Positions 8,167 through 15,220 of a stretch of DNA of 38,420 nt are shown here, piece after piece (position 1 is the stretch's first letter; every line of letters begins with the position of its first letter). The stretch comes from CAZLNO01 sp964561005 (GTDB lineage Bacteria > Pseudomonadota > Alphaproteobacteria > Kiloniellales > Rhodovibrionaceae): positions 1 through 38,420 of the forward strand of contig CAZLNO010000024.1 of the NCBI GenBank assembly GCA_964561005.1, read 5' to 3'. A model generated the notes under the pieces. It saw only the letters and a list, made by a program, of their open reading frames with translations. It had not been told where the DNA came from and did not search any database. The position numbers and the translations under genes are program-made.

Positions 8167-8282
8167 TCGACAAGCTCATCCTTCGACAAGCTCATCCTTC
8201 GACAAGCTCATCCTTCGACAAGCTCAGGATGAGGAAGTCGAAAATGACAACATCCTCATGCTGAGCTTGTCGAAGCATGAGG
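8167..8282. repeat. 16-bp tandem repeat joined to a large hairpin
   Basis: TCGACAAGCTCATCCT is repeated head to tail at 8167, 8183 and 8199, with a variant fourth unit at 8215 (TCGACAAGCTCAGGAT). The fourth unit plus flank (8215-8235) pairs with 8253-8273 (20 of 21 bases, loop 17). The unit is the widespread 'CTTCGACAAGCTCAGGATGAGG' intergenic repeat of alphaproteobacteria (general knowledge), here locally amplified. It lies between two convergent genes and may act as a bidirectional terminator. Confidence 0.85.
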
Positions 8283-8332
8283 GGTGCGCTCGTCCCACCG
8301 GCCCCCTGGCTCGCTGACGGGTGCGTCGCGGC

Positions 8333-9160
8333 CTATGTGTCCTTGCCACGCAGCGGCCCGGCCGAAAGCTCCCGCCCCGAGAGCGCGCCCAGCCAGTCCA
8401 GCCCGGCGCGCAGGCGCACCACCTCGCCGAGCACCACCAGCGCCGGCGGCCGCAGGCCGGCCGTCGCCACCGCCTCGGGCGCTTCCGACAGCGTGGTCTC
8501 CAGCACCTGCTGATCGGCGGCGGTGGCGCGGCGAACGACGGCAAGAGGCTCGTCGGGCGGACGGCCGCCGGCCAGCAGCCTCTCGACCATCTCCGGCAAG
8601 GCCTTCAGCGCCATGTAGGCCACGAGGACCGGCGACCCGCGCGCCAGCGCCTGCCAGTCCAGATCGGCCGGCAGGCCGCCGCCCGGCCCCTGCCCGGTGA
8701 CGAAGGTAACGGCGCTGTTCGTCGCGCCGTGCGTGGCCGGGATGCCGGCGTAGGCGAGCCCGCCCGCCCCGGCCGTGATGCCCGGCACCACGCGGAAGGG
8801 CACGCCGGCCGCCACCAGGGCCAGCGCCTCCTCCGGACCTCGGCCGAACACGAAGGGATCGCCGCCCTTCAGCCGCACCACCCGCTTGCCCGCCCGCGCC
8901 AGCGTGACCAGCCGGCGCGAGATGTCGTCCTGCGTCGGCGAGGGCCGGCCGCCGCGCTTGCCGACGTCCTCGCGCACGGCCTCCGGCGGCGCCAGGGCCA
9001 GCACGGCCGGGGCGACCAGCGCGTCGTGGACCACCACGTCGGCCTGCCGCAGGGCATGCCAGCCCAGCAGGGTCAGCAGCTCCGGCGCGCCCGGCCCGGC
9101 GCCGACCAGCCAGACCCAGCCAGGCTCCAGACTCGGCATCTCGAAGGGGACTCCGGTCAT
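8333..9160 (-). CDS. cobA: uroporphyrinogen-III C-methyltransferase
   Basis: A 275-residue SAM-dependent enzyme that methylates uroporphyrinogen III at C2 and C7 to give precorrin-2, the branch point to sirohaem and cobalamin. Landmarks: WLVGAGPGAPELLTLLG (17-33), DVGKRGG, VRLKGGDPFVFGRGPEE (95-111), GITAGAGGLAYAGIPATH, AVTFVTGQ and YMALKALPEM. It is a single-domain SumT/CobA with no CysG dehydrogenase part. ATG at 9160 is chosen; the ribosome site is poor, and ATG at 9139 (MPSLEPGW) is a fair alternative. It follows hemN by 41 bases on the same strand, so both tetrapyrrole genes probably share the FNR-type control seen upstream of hemN. Confidence 0.93.
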   Translation of the reverse strand: MTGVPFEMPSLEPGWVWLVGAGPGAPELLTLLGWHALRQADVVVHDALVAPAVLALAPPEAVREDVGKRGGRPSPTQDDISRRLVTLARAGKRVVRLKGGDPFVFGRGPEEALALVAAGVPFRVVPGITAGAGGLAYAGIPATHGATNSAVTFVTGQGPGGGLPADLDWQALARGSPVLVAYMALKALPEMVERLLAGGRPPDEPLAVVRRATAADQQVLETTLSEAPEAVATAGLRPPALVVLGEVVRLRAGLDWLGALSGRELSAGPLRGKDT

Positions 9161-9201
9161 CGCGGCGATGGTAGGCCGGAGGGGACCGGCGGCGCCAGGG
9201 C

Positions 9202-10551
9202 CTAGACCGCGCGGGCGTGGCGGGCCTGACCGCTGCCCAGATAGGCGTCGAACACCGCCGCCACGGCGCGGACCAGCGGCCGCGCGGCCTCGGGGACGCT
9301 GACGCGCAGCCCCTCGCGGCGCACCACGCCGTCGGCCGCCATCGGCGCCAGGCGCGCCAGGGCATCCGCGAAGACCGCCGGGTCGGCGTCGTGCGCCTCG
9401 GCCACCGCGCCCAGATCGACCTCGAGGGAGCACATCAGCCGCTCGATGACGTCGGCGCGCAGCCGGTCCTCGTCGCTCAGCGCCACGCCGCGCGCCACGG
9501 GCAGCCGCCCCTGCCCCACGGCCCCGGCATAGTCGCGCACGTGCTTGTGGTTCTGTACATAGCCGCGCGGCAGCCTGCCGATCGACGACGCGCCGAGGCC
9601 CAGCAGCGCCGGCGCGTCGTCCGTGGTGTAGCCCTGGAAATTCCGGCGCAGCCGGCCCTCGCGCGCCGCCACCGCCAGGGCGTCGTCCGGCCGGGCGAAG
9701 TGATCCAGGCCGATCCACTCGTAGCCGGCGGCGACCAGGCGCTCGGCCGCGGCGGCGAACTGCCGCCAGCGCGCCGGGCCGTCGGGCAGCGCGGCCTCGT
9801 CGATCAGGCGCTGGTGCCGCTTCATCCAGGGCACGTGGGCATAGCCGAACAGCGCCACGCGGTCGGGCTCCAGCGCCAGGATGCGCTCGACGGTCCGCAG
9901 GGTGCCCGCCTCGCTCTGGTGCGGCAGGCCGTACATCAGGTCGATGTTGAGGCCCCGCACGCCGTGGCGGCGCAGCAGCTCGACGCAGCGCCGGGTGGTC
10001 TCGAAGGGCTGGATGCGGTTGACCGCGCGCTGCACCGCGGGGTCCAGGTCCTGCACGCCGATGCTGGCGCGGCTCGTCCCGGCGTCGGCGAAGGCGGCGA
10101 CCGTCTCCGCCGGCAGGTCGCGCGGGTCGATCTCGACGGCGACCTCGGTCCACTCGCCGAGCCGGAAATGCTGCCGCAGCCATTCGAACAGCGCGGCGAC
10201 CTGGGCCGGGCGCAGGATGGTCGGACTGCCGCCGCCCAGGTGAACGTGCGACACCGGCCGCGGCGCGCCCAGCGTGTCGGCGACCAGCGCGACCTCCCGG
10301 AGCAGCGTGCCGTGGTACTCCTCCACCGGCCGCCGCCGCCTGACCACGGTCGTTAGGCAGCCGCAGAACCAGCACAGGGTGTCGCAGAACGGCACGTGCA
10401 GGTAGAGCGACAGCGCCGCGCCCGGCGCCAGCTCGGCCAGCCAGGCGGCGTACTGCCGCGAACCGACGCCTTCGTGAAAGTGCGGCGCCGTGGGATAGCT
10501 GGTGTAGCGCGGCACCCGCGCGTCATATTTCGTAATCAGTTCGGCGTCCAT
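9202..10551 (-). CDS. hemN: oxygen-independent coproporphyrinogen-III oxidase
   Basis: A 449-residue radical SAM enzyme that decarboxylates coproporphyrinogen III to protoporphyrinogen IX without oxygen. The 4Fe-4S cluster motif is HVPFCDTLCWFCGC, with Cys56, Cys60, Cys63 and a following Cys65, as in true HemN. Also seen: YPTAPHF near the N-terminus, HLGGGSPTIL, VEIDPRDL, LMYGLPHQ, GLDHFARPDD, NFQGYTT and the HemN C-terminal domain. Length and motifs separate it from HemW-like proteins. The start ATG is at 10551. An FNR/FixK-type palindrome is centred 42 bases upstream of it, which fits low-oxygen induction. Upstream on the same strand is rpoH2 (45-bp gap). Confidence 0.95.
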   Translation of the reverse strand: MDAELITKYDARVPRYTSYPTAPHFHEGVGSRQYAAWLAELAPGAALSLYLHVPFCDTLCWFCGCLTTVVRRRRPVEEYHGTLLREVALVADTLGAPRPVSHVHLGGGSPTILRPAQVAALFEWLRQHFRLGEWTEVAVEIDPRDLPAETVAAFADAGTSRASIGVQDLDPAVQRAVNRIQPFETTRRCVELLRRHGVRGLNIDLMYGLPHQSEAGTLRTVERILALEPDRVALFGYAHVPWMKRHQRLIDEAALPDGPARWRQFAAAAERLVAAGYEWIGLDHFARPDDALAVAAREGRLRRNFQGYTTDDAPALLGLGASSIGRLPRGYVQNHKHVRDYAGAVGQGRLPVARGVALSDEDRLRADVIERLMCSLEVDLGAVAEAHDADPAVFADALARLAPMAADGVVRREGLRVSVPEAARPLVRAVAAVFDAYLGSGQARHARAV

Positions 10552-10586
10552 GCCGAGCAGGTCAGCACGGCGACGGTCAATCGGCC

Positions 10587-10600
10587 TTGACCTGCGTCAA
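10587..10600 (-). promoter_or_regulatory. FNR/FixK-type binding site before hemN
   Basis: TTGAC-CTGC-GTCAA is a perfect 5-4-5 palindrome matching the FNR/FnrL/FixK consensus (TTGAT-N4-ATCAA, with the C/G variant common in alphaproteobacteria). It is 42 bases before the hemN start and overlaps the stop codon of rpoH2. In Rhodobacter, hemN genes are FnrL targets. Confidence 0.75.
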
Positions 10601-11469
10601 TGACCGCCAGGATCGCCCGCGCTCTCCAGCACCCGCCGACGCAGCTCCTGCAGCGCCCGGCTCTCGATCTGGCGGACCCGCTCCTTGCTGATGCCCAGTT
10701 CCTCGCCCAGCTCGGCCAGGGTCGTGCCGCCGTCCTTCAGGTGCCGCTCGCGGATGATGTGCTGCTCTCGCGCGGGGAGCCGGGTCAGCGCCGCCTTGAG
10801 CCAGCGCGCGCGGACGGCGCCGTCCCGGTCCCGCTGCACCAAATCCTCCGGCGAGGGACCGTCGTCGACCAGCAGGTCCTGCCACTCCGCGGTGCCCTCC
10901 TCGCCCAGCGGCATGTTGGCCGACTGGTCGGGACCGGACAGGCGGGATTCCATGTTCTCGACCTGGCGGAGCTGGACATTGAGGTCGGCGGCGATGCGCT
11001 CGCGCGCCTCGCCGTCGCTCAGCGCGTGGTCGCTGCCGGCGATCCGGGCCCGCAGGCGGCGCAGGTTGAAGAACAGCGACTTCTCCTGCGTCGTCGTGCC
11101 CAGGCGCACCGTCGACCAGTTGCGCAGCACGAAATCCTGCATGGCGGCGCGGATCCACCACACCGCATAGGTGGAGAAGCGCACCTCCCGCCCCGGATCG
11201 AAGCGGGCCGCCGCCTGCATCAGCCCGAGGTTGCCCTCCTGCAACAGGTCCTGCAGCGGCAGCCCGTAACCGCGGTACTGAGCGGCCTGGCTGACGACGA
11301 GACGGGCGTGCGCGGCGATCAGCTCGTGAAGCGCGCGCTCGTCGCGGTCCCCGCTCCAGCGCCGGGCCAGGTCCTCCTCCTGGTCCCGGCTGAGCAAGGG
11401 TGCGCGCATCGCGGTGCGGATATAGCGCTGCGCCGCCGTTTGACTGTCGAAGTGTTCCGATACCGCCAT
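10597..11469 (-). CDS. rpoH2: RNA polymerase sigma factor RpoH2 (sigma-32 family)
   Basis: A 290-residue heat-shock-type sigma factor. Region 2 is clear (LLQEGNLGLMQAAARFDP, FSTYAVWWIRAAMQDFVLRNW), and the RpoH box appears as QEKSLFFNLRR. Region 4 ends with LAELGEELGISKERVRQIESRALQELRRR. The placement beside rpoE-chrR and behind a sigma-E-like promoter matches Rhodobacter RpoH2, which acts downstream of sigma-E in the singlet-oxygen response, more than the heat-specific RpoH1; that subgroup call is inference. The start ATG at 11469 has AGGA nine bases upstream. The long open frame to 12129 runs antisense or out of frame through chrR and was ignored. Confidence 0.88.
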   Translation of the reverse strand: MAVSEHFDSQTAAQRYIRTAMRAPLLSRDQEEDLARRWSGDRDERALHELIAAHARLVVSQAAQYRGYGLPLQDLLQEGNLGLMQAAARFDPGREVRFSTYAVWWIRAAMQDFVLRNWSTVRLGTTTQEKSLFFNLRRLRARIAGSDHALSDGEARERIAADLNVQLRQVENMESRLSGPDQSANMPLGEEGTAEWQDLLVDDGPSPEDLVQRDRDGAVRARWLKAALTRLPAREQHIIRERHLKDGGTTLAELGEELGISKERVRQIESRALQELRRRVLESAGDPGGH

Positions 11470-11507
11470 GATCGCGTATCCTGCGTTGCAAGATGTCTTC
11501 CCGACAG

Positions 11508-11535
11508 TATACGCGCGGCAGGCGGCGCCGGATGT
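11508..11535 (-). promoter_or_regulatory. putative sigma-E promoter of rpoH2
   Basis: On the minus strand ACATCC (11535-11530), 16 bp, CGTATA (11513-11508). The start point would be near 11501, giving a 32-base leader with a Shine-Dalgarno AGGA. It has the same form and spacing as three other sites in this island. Consensus from memory for ECF11 sigma factors: TGATCC-N16-CGTA. Confidence 0.6.
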
Positions 11536-11540
11536 CTGCG

Positions 11541-12230
11541 TCACATGTCGATGAAGTGATTGAGGATGCGGCCCAGCGGACCGGTCATCCTCAGCGGCGC
11601 GTCGGTGACGGCCAAACAGATGCAGTCCCGCTCCTTCCCGGCCACGGGATGGTGCGTGACTTCGCTGTCGGCCACGGCCACGTCGCCGCGCGCGTAGCGG
11701 CCGGTGTGGTCGCTGAAGCTGCCGTCGAGGACCAGCGTGAACTCGCGGCCATCGTGGGTGTGCGCCGGCACGCCGGCGCCCGCGCGGATGCGCAGCAGGC
11801 GCGTCCGGTAGCCGGGACAGTCCGGCAGCAGATCGACCTCGGACACGCTCCCGCCACGCTGGCGCCAGGGCAACGCGGCAAGATCCTCGCCCGCAACCGC
11901 CCGCAGCGGCGCGGGCAGGATCGTCCTTTCGGCGGTCGGCGACTGGTCGGGGTCCGGGCGGCTGCGGGCGTGCGTGCGCGGCCGGCGCGTCTCCGCCGTC
12001 GGCATCTCGTCCAGACGCGCCAGCACCGAGTCCAGCGCCCCGTCCGACATCTCGGCCGGCTCGATGTCCTCCAAAAGGGCGGCGCCGACATTCTCCAGCG
12101 CGCGCACCTCGCGCCGACTCTCGGGACACACGGTGAGATGCGCCGCGACGAGCAACGACAGCGGCTCAGGCAGGTTCCCGGCCGCGTAATCCAGCAGCAG
12201 CTCCTCCGGCGGACGATGCTGCACCATCAT
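11541..12230 (-). CDS. chrR: ChrR-family anti-sigma factor
   Basis: A 229-residue cytosolic anti-sigma factor that holds RpoE inactive until singlet oxygen or related stress. The N-terminal anti-sigma domain (1-85) has HRPPEELLLDYAAGNL and HLTVCPESR: His5, His31 and Cys35 are present, but the expected fourth zinc ligand at position 38 is Ser (codon AGT) instead of Cys. The C-terminal cupin domain (about 105-215) keeps His157, His159, Glu163 and His193/194 (AHTHDGREFTLVLDGSFSDHTGRYARGD). The length is close to R. sphaeroides ChrR. The ATG at 12230 overlaps the rpoE stop by four bases, so the pair is co-translated. A second ATG follows immediately; using the first keeps the R. sphaeroides numbering of His31 and Cys35. 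Confidence 0.93.
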   Translation of the reverse strand: MMVQHRPPEELLLDYAAGNLPEPLSLLVAAHLTVCPESRREVRALENVGAALLEDIEPAEMSDGALDSVLARLDEMPTAETRRPRTHARSRPDPDQSPTAERTILPAPLRAVAGEDLAALPWRQRGGSVSEVDLLPDCPGYRTRLLRIRAGAGVPAHTHDGREFTLVLDGSFSDHTGRYARGDVAVADSEVTHHPVAGKERDCICLAVTDAPLRMTGPLGRILNHFIDM

Positions 12231-12880
12231 TGCAAATCCTCCAGCAGGCCGCGCAGTCGCGAAAGCGCGAGACGAACGCGCGACTTCACGGTTCCGAGCG
12301 GCAGGCCCAATTCGTTTGCAATCATGCTATGAGACTTGTCCTCGAAGAACGACATGCGCAAGAGCAGGGCCTGTTCCTCCGGCAACCGCTGAATGGCGTC
12401 GCGCAGCCGCGACTGGTGCTGTTCCGCCTCGATCAGCTTGTCGGCCCGTGCCGTCTCTTCCGGCACCAGGGCCGGATCGTCCTGATCGACCTCGTGCCAG
12501 CGATCGCGCCGAATGGCGTCGATGCGCTTGTTCCGCGCGATCGTGAAGATCCAGGTGCTGACCGAGGCCTGGCGCCGATCGAACAGACTTGCCCGACGCC
12601 AGACCGTGAGCATGACTTCCTGCGCCAGTTCCTCGGCGAGGCCGTCGCTGGCGCCCAGTCGGCGCAGATAGGCTTTGACGCGCGGCGCGAAATCCATGAA
12701 AAGCTGCGCAAAAGCCTGCTTGTCCCCGCCCTCGGCAACCGCTTCCAGAAGATCCGCCGACACGCAGTTGTTCACCGTTGCAAGTTTCAATCGACGCTGT
12801 CCGGGCACCCTTTGTAGGATGCCCGGCACCAATGCCGCAAGCTGGCCAGCGTCTGCTTCCGCAACGAACCGTGAGTGCAT
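12227..12880 (-). CDS. rpoE: ECF sigma factor RpoE (ECF11 type)
   Basis: A 217-residue extracytoplasmic-function sigma factor, partner of the downstream ChrR. Region 2: AFAQLFMDFAPRVKAYLRRLGASDGLAEELAQEVMLTVW, then STWIFTIARNKRIDAIRR. Region 4: RLPEEQALLLRMSFFEDKSHSMIANELGLPLGTVKSRVRLALSRLR. The start at 12880 is supported by GGGAG seven bases upstream and by a promoter-like pair giving an 18-base leader. It yields about 40 residues more than the usual RpoE N-terminus, and the extra codons contain a strong hairpin (12801-12826). A shorter start (GTG near 12775 or 12763) cannot be excluded but has no good ribosome site. It probably activates itself and the neighbouring operons through NNATCC-N16-CGTA promoters. 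Confidence 0.93.
   Translation of the reverse strand: MHSRFVAEADAGQLAALVPGILQRVPGQRRLKLATVNNCVSADLLEAVAEGGDKQAFAQLFMDFAPRVKAYLRRLGASDGLAEELAQEVMLTVWRRASLFDRRQASVSTWIFTIARNKRIDAIRRDRWHEVDQDDPALVPEETARADKLIEAEQHQSRLRDAIQRLPEEQALLLRMSFFEDKSHSMIANELGLPLGTVKSRVRLALSRLRGLLEDLQ
12801..12826. other. strong hairpin inside the 5' coding part of rpoE
   Basis: CCGGGCACCC, loop tttgta, GGATGCCCGG: nine Watson-Crick pairs plus one G-T pair. In the rpoE mRNA it lies 55-80 bases after the proposed start codon, covering residues 19-27 (PGILQRVPG). It could be an attenuator, an mRNA stability element, or chance in GC-rich DNA. No T tract follows on either strand. Confidence 0.55.
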
Positions 12881-12904
12881 CGGTCAACTCCCGTTTGACA
12901 AGCC

Positions 12905-12932
12905 ACTACGGGCGACCGGGCGCCCCGGATTT
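12905..12932 (-). promoter_or_regulatory. putative sigma-E promoter of rpoE-chrR
   Basis: On the minus strand AAATCC (12932-12927), 16 bp, CGTAGT (12910-12905). The start point would be near 12898, 18 bases before the rpoE ATG, with GGGAG between. This fits autoregulation as known for the R. sphaeroides rpoE-chrR operon. Confidence 0.6.
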
Positions 12933-13004
12933 GCCGGGCGCGCAAGATTCTCAGGGGCGAGGGCCCCATCGGTCGCGATGCGACTCACGAGGTTGCTCGT
13001 TCAA

Positions 13005-13032
13005 TGATCCGCCGCGGCGCCGGCTGCGTAAC
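13005..13032 (+). promoter_or_regulatory. putative sigma-E promoter of the FAD/DUF1365/cfa operon
   Basis: TGATCC (13005-13010), 16 bp, CGTAAC (13027-13032). The -35 is an exact match to the ECF11 consensus. The start point near 13039 gives a 30-base leader before ATG 13069 and rules out the in-frame ATG at 13033, which overlaps the -10. It is divergent from the rpoE promoter. Confidence 0.7.
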
Positions 13033-13068
13033 ATGTGCCGAGTCACGCAACCAGAAGGTCTCTCCAGA

Positions 13069-14409
13069 ATGCGATCAATTGCCGTGGTGGGCAGCGGCGT
13101 CGCGGGCCTCGGCGCCGCCTGGGCGCTGTCGCGTTTTCATGACGTCACCGTGTTCGAGGCGGCGGCGACGCCGGGCGGCCACGCGCACACGGTCGAGGTC
13201 GCCCGTGATGGCGGCCGGACCGCCGTCGATACCGGCTTCATCGTCTACAACGAGCGCAACTATCCGCATCTGACGCGGCTGTTCGACGCCCTGGGCGTCG
13301 CCACCGAGCCCAGCGAGATGTCCTTCGCCGCCTCCCTGAACGGCGGCCGGCTGGAGTATGCCGGCAGTCCGCTGGGGCTGTTCGCCCAGCCGGGCAACCT
13401 GCTGCGTCCCGGTCACTGGCGCATGGTCACGGACACCCTGCGCTTTTTCCGCCAGGCGCCGGCCATCCTGAGGGACGAGCGCCATGCCGAAACGACGCTG
13501 GCCGAGTACGTCGCCGCGACCGGATACAGCCCGGCGTTCCTGGACCGCCACCTGCTGCCGATGGCGGCGGCGATCTGGTCCTGCCCCACCGACCGGATAC
13601 GCGACTTCCCGGCGCGCAGCTTCGTGCGCTTTCTGCACAACCACGGTCTGCTGCTGGTGCGGGGGCGCCCGCGCTGGCGCACCGTGAGCGGCGGCAGCCG
13701 CCGCTATGTCGACCGCGTGGTCGCCGCCATCGGACGCGCGCGCGTGCGGCTGTCGACGCCGATTGTGGCCTTGCGCCGCGATGCGGCCGGGGTGCGGCTG
13801 ACGACCGCGCGGGGCGAGACCGCGCGCTTCGACGAGGTTGTCCTGGCGACCCACGCCGACCAGGCGCTGAAGATTCTCGGCAACGAGGCCGACGCCGCGG
13901 AACGATCGGTCCTGGGCGCCTTCGGCTATGCGGCGAACGAGGCCGTGCTGCACGGCGACCCCGACCTGATGCCGCGCCGGCGGCGGGTCTGGTCGAGTTG
14001 GAACTACCTGTCGGAGGCGGACCAGGCCGGCACACGCGACGTTTCGGTGACCTACTGGATGAACCGGCTGCAGAACCTGGACGGGCCGCCGCTCTTCGTG
14101 TCGCTGAACCCGCTGCGCGCGCCCCGGCCGGAAACCGTGCAGGGAACCTTCCGCTACGACCACCCGGTCTTCGACGCCGCGGCGATCGCGGCGCAGGCGC
14201 TCCTGCCGGAGATTCAGGGCGTGAACCGCACCTGGTTCTGCGGCAGCTACTGCGGCTACGGCTTTCACGAGGACGGCCTGGAGGCCGGCTTCGCCGTGGC
14301 GGCGGCGCTGGGCGCGCCGGTGCCCTGGGCCGACAGCATGAGCCCGGCCAGCCCGGCGGCGGCGGTCGCCACGCCGGTCGCCCGCGCCCCGGCCAGCGCG
14401 GCCGCCTGA
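13069..14409 (+). CDS. FAD-dependent amine oxidase-like protein
   Basis: A 446-residue flavoprotein with an N-terminal Rossmann motif VVGSGVAGLGAAWALSRF (GxGxxG at 8-13), GGHAHTVEV, VDTGFIVYNERNYPHLTRLF and a C-terminal FAD-binding segment FCGSYCGYGFHEDGLEAGFAVA. This is the NAD(P)/FAD-dependent protein that is regularly found beside DUF1365, cyclopropane fatty acid synthase and DUF3833 genes in sigma-E/ChrR islands; its substrate is not established, and desaturation or oxidation of a modified fatty acyl chain is a reasonable guess. The start is ATG at 13069 with AAGG ten bases upstream. It is first gene of a four-gene operon and is followed by DUF1365 after 13 bases. Confidence 0.9.
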   Translation: MRSIAVVGSGVAGLGAAWALSRFHDVTVFEAAATPGGHAHTVEVARDGGRTAVDTGFIVYNERNYPHLTRLFDALGVATEPSEMSFAASLNGGRLEYAGSPLGLFAQPGNLLRPGHWRMVTDTLRFFRQAPAILRDERHAETTLAEYVAATGYSPAFLDRHLLPMAAAIWSCPTDRIRDFPARSFVRFLHNHGLLLVRGRPRWRTVSGGSRRYVDRVVAAIGRARVRLSTPIVALRRDAAGVRLTTARGETARFDEVVLATHADQALKILGNEADAAERSVLGAFGYAANEAVLHGDPDLMPRRRRVWSSWNYLSEADQAGTRDVSVTYWMNRLQNLDGPPLFVSLNPLRAPRPETVQGTFRYDHPVFDAAAIAAQALLPEIQGVNRTWFCGSYCGYGFHEDGLEAGFAVAAALGAPVPWADSMSPASPAAAVATPVARAPASAAA

Positions 14410-14422
14410 TCGGAGGTTCGCC

Positions 14423-15220
14423 ATGACCGCCTCGGTACTCTATTTCGGCAAGGTGTTTCACGCCCGGCTGCGGCCGGTGCGTCACCACTTCACCTACCGC
14501 GTGGCCAGCCTCTTCGTGGACCTGGACGAGCTGCCGGCGCTGCACCGCCGGCTGCGGCTGTTCTCGCACAATGCCTGGAATGTCTTCGCGTTTCATGACC
14601 GCGACCACGGCCCGCGCGACGGCAGTCCGCTTCGCCCCTGGATCGACGCGGAGCTGGCCGCCGCCGGGATCGACCTGAACGGCGGGCCGGTGCGCCTGCT
14701 GTGTTTTCCACGCATGTGGGGCTATGTGTTCAATCCGCTGACGATCTGGTTCTGCCACGACGACACCGGCGCGCTGCGCGCCGTGCTCTACGAGGTGAGC
14801 AACACCTTCGGCCAGCACCACCACTACCTCATCCCGGTGCGGCCCGAGGAGGCCGGGGGCGGGCCGGTGCGCCAGGGTTGCGCCAAGAGCTTCTACGTCT
14901 CGCCCTTCATTCCGATGCGCGCGTCCTATCGCTTCCGCCTGCGGCCGCCGGGCGAGACGCTCTCGGTGGCGATCCGCGAGGCCACCGAGGCGGGCGAGAC
15001 CCTGGTGGCCACGCAGACGGGCCGGCGGCAACCGCTGAGCGACGCCGGCCTGCTGCGCGCGCTGGTGCGCCACCCGCTGATGACGGCCAAGGTGATGGCG
15101 GCGATCCACTGGGAGGCGCTGCGGCTCTGGCGCAAGGGCGCGGCCTTCCACCGGCGGCCCGCCCCGCCGCCGGCGCCGGTCTCCATCGTCGCCGCCCGGC
15201 GTCAGGGAGGCGTGGAATGA
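14423..15220 (+). CDS. DUF1365 family protein
   Basis: A 265-residue protein of unknown function. Family landmarks: SVLYFGKVFHARLRP near the start, HHFTYRVASLFVDLDEL, the highly conserved LLCFPRMWGYVFNPLTIWFC, EVSNTFGQHHHYLIP, and CAKSFYVSPFIPM. GGAGG stands six bases before the start. The 3' end overlaps the cyclopropane synthase start by four bases (ATGA), indicating translational coupling. The constant pairing of DUF1365 with a cfa-like gene suggests it works on the same fatty acyl substrate. Biochemical role unproven. Confidence 0.93.
   Translation: MTASVLYFGKVFHARLRPVRHHFTYRVASLFVDLDELPALHRRLRLFSHNAWNVFAFHDRDHGPRDGSPLRPWIDAELAAAGIDLNGGPVRLLCFPRMWGYVFNPLTIWFCHDDTGALRAVLYEVSNTFGQHHHYLIPVRPEEAGGGPVRQGCAKSFYVSPFIPMRASYRFRLRPPGETLSVAIREATEAGETLVATQTGRRQPLSDAGLLRALVRHPLMTAKVMAAIHWEALRLWRKGAAFHRRPAPPPAPVSIVAARRQGGVE

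Noticed and set aside
8167..8230. CRISPR-like short repeats
   Set aside because: 16-bp units abut each other without spacers and match a common dispersed intergenic repeat.
13033..13068. Upstream in-frame ATG for the amine oxidase-like gene
   Set aside because: It overlaps the -10 of the proposed sigma-E promoter, and the Rossmann motif starts right after ATG 13069.
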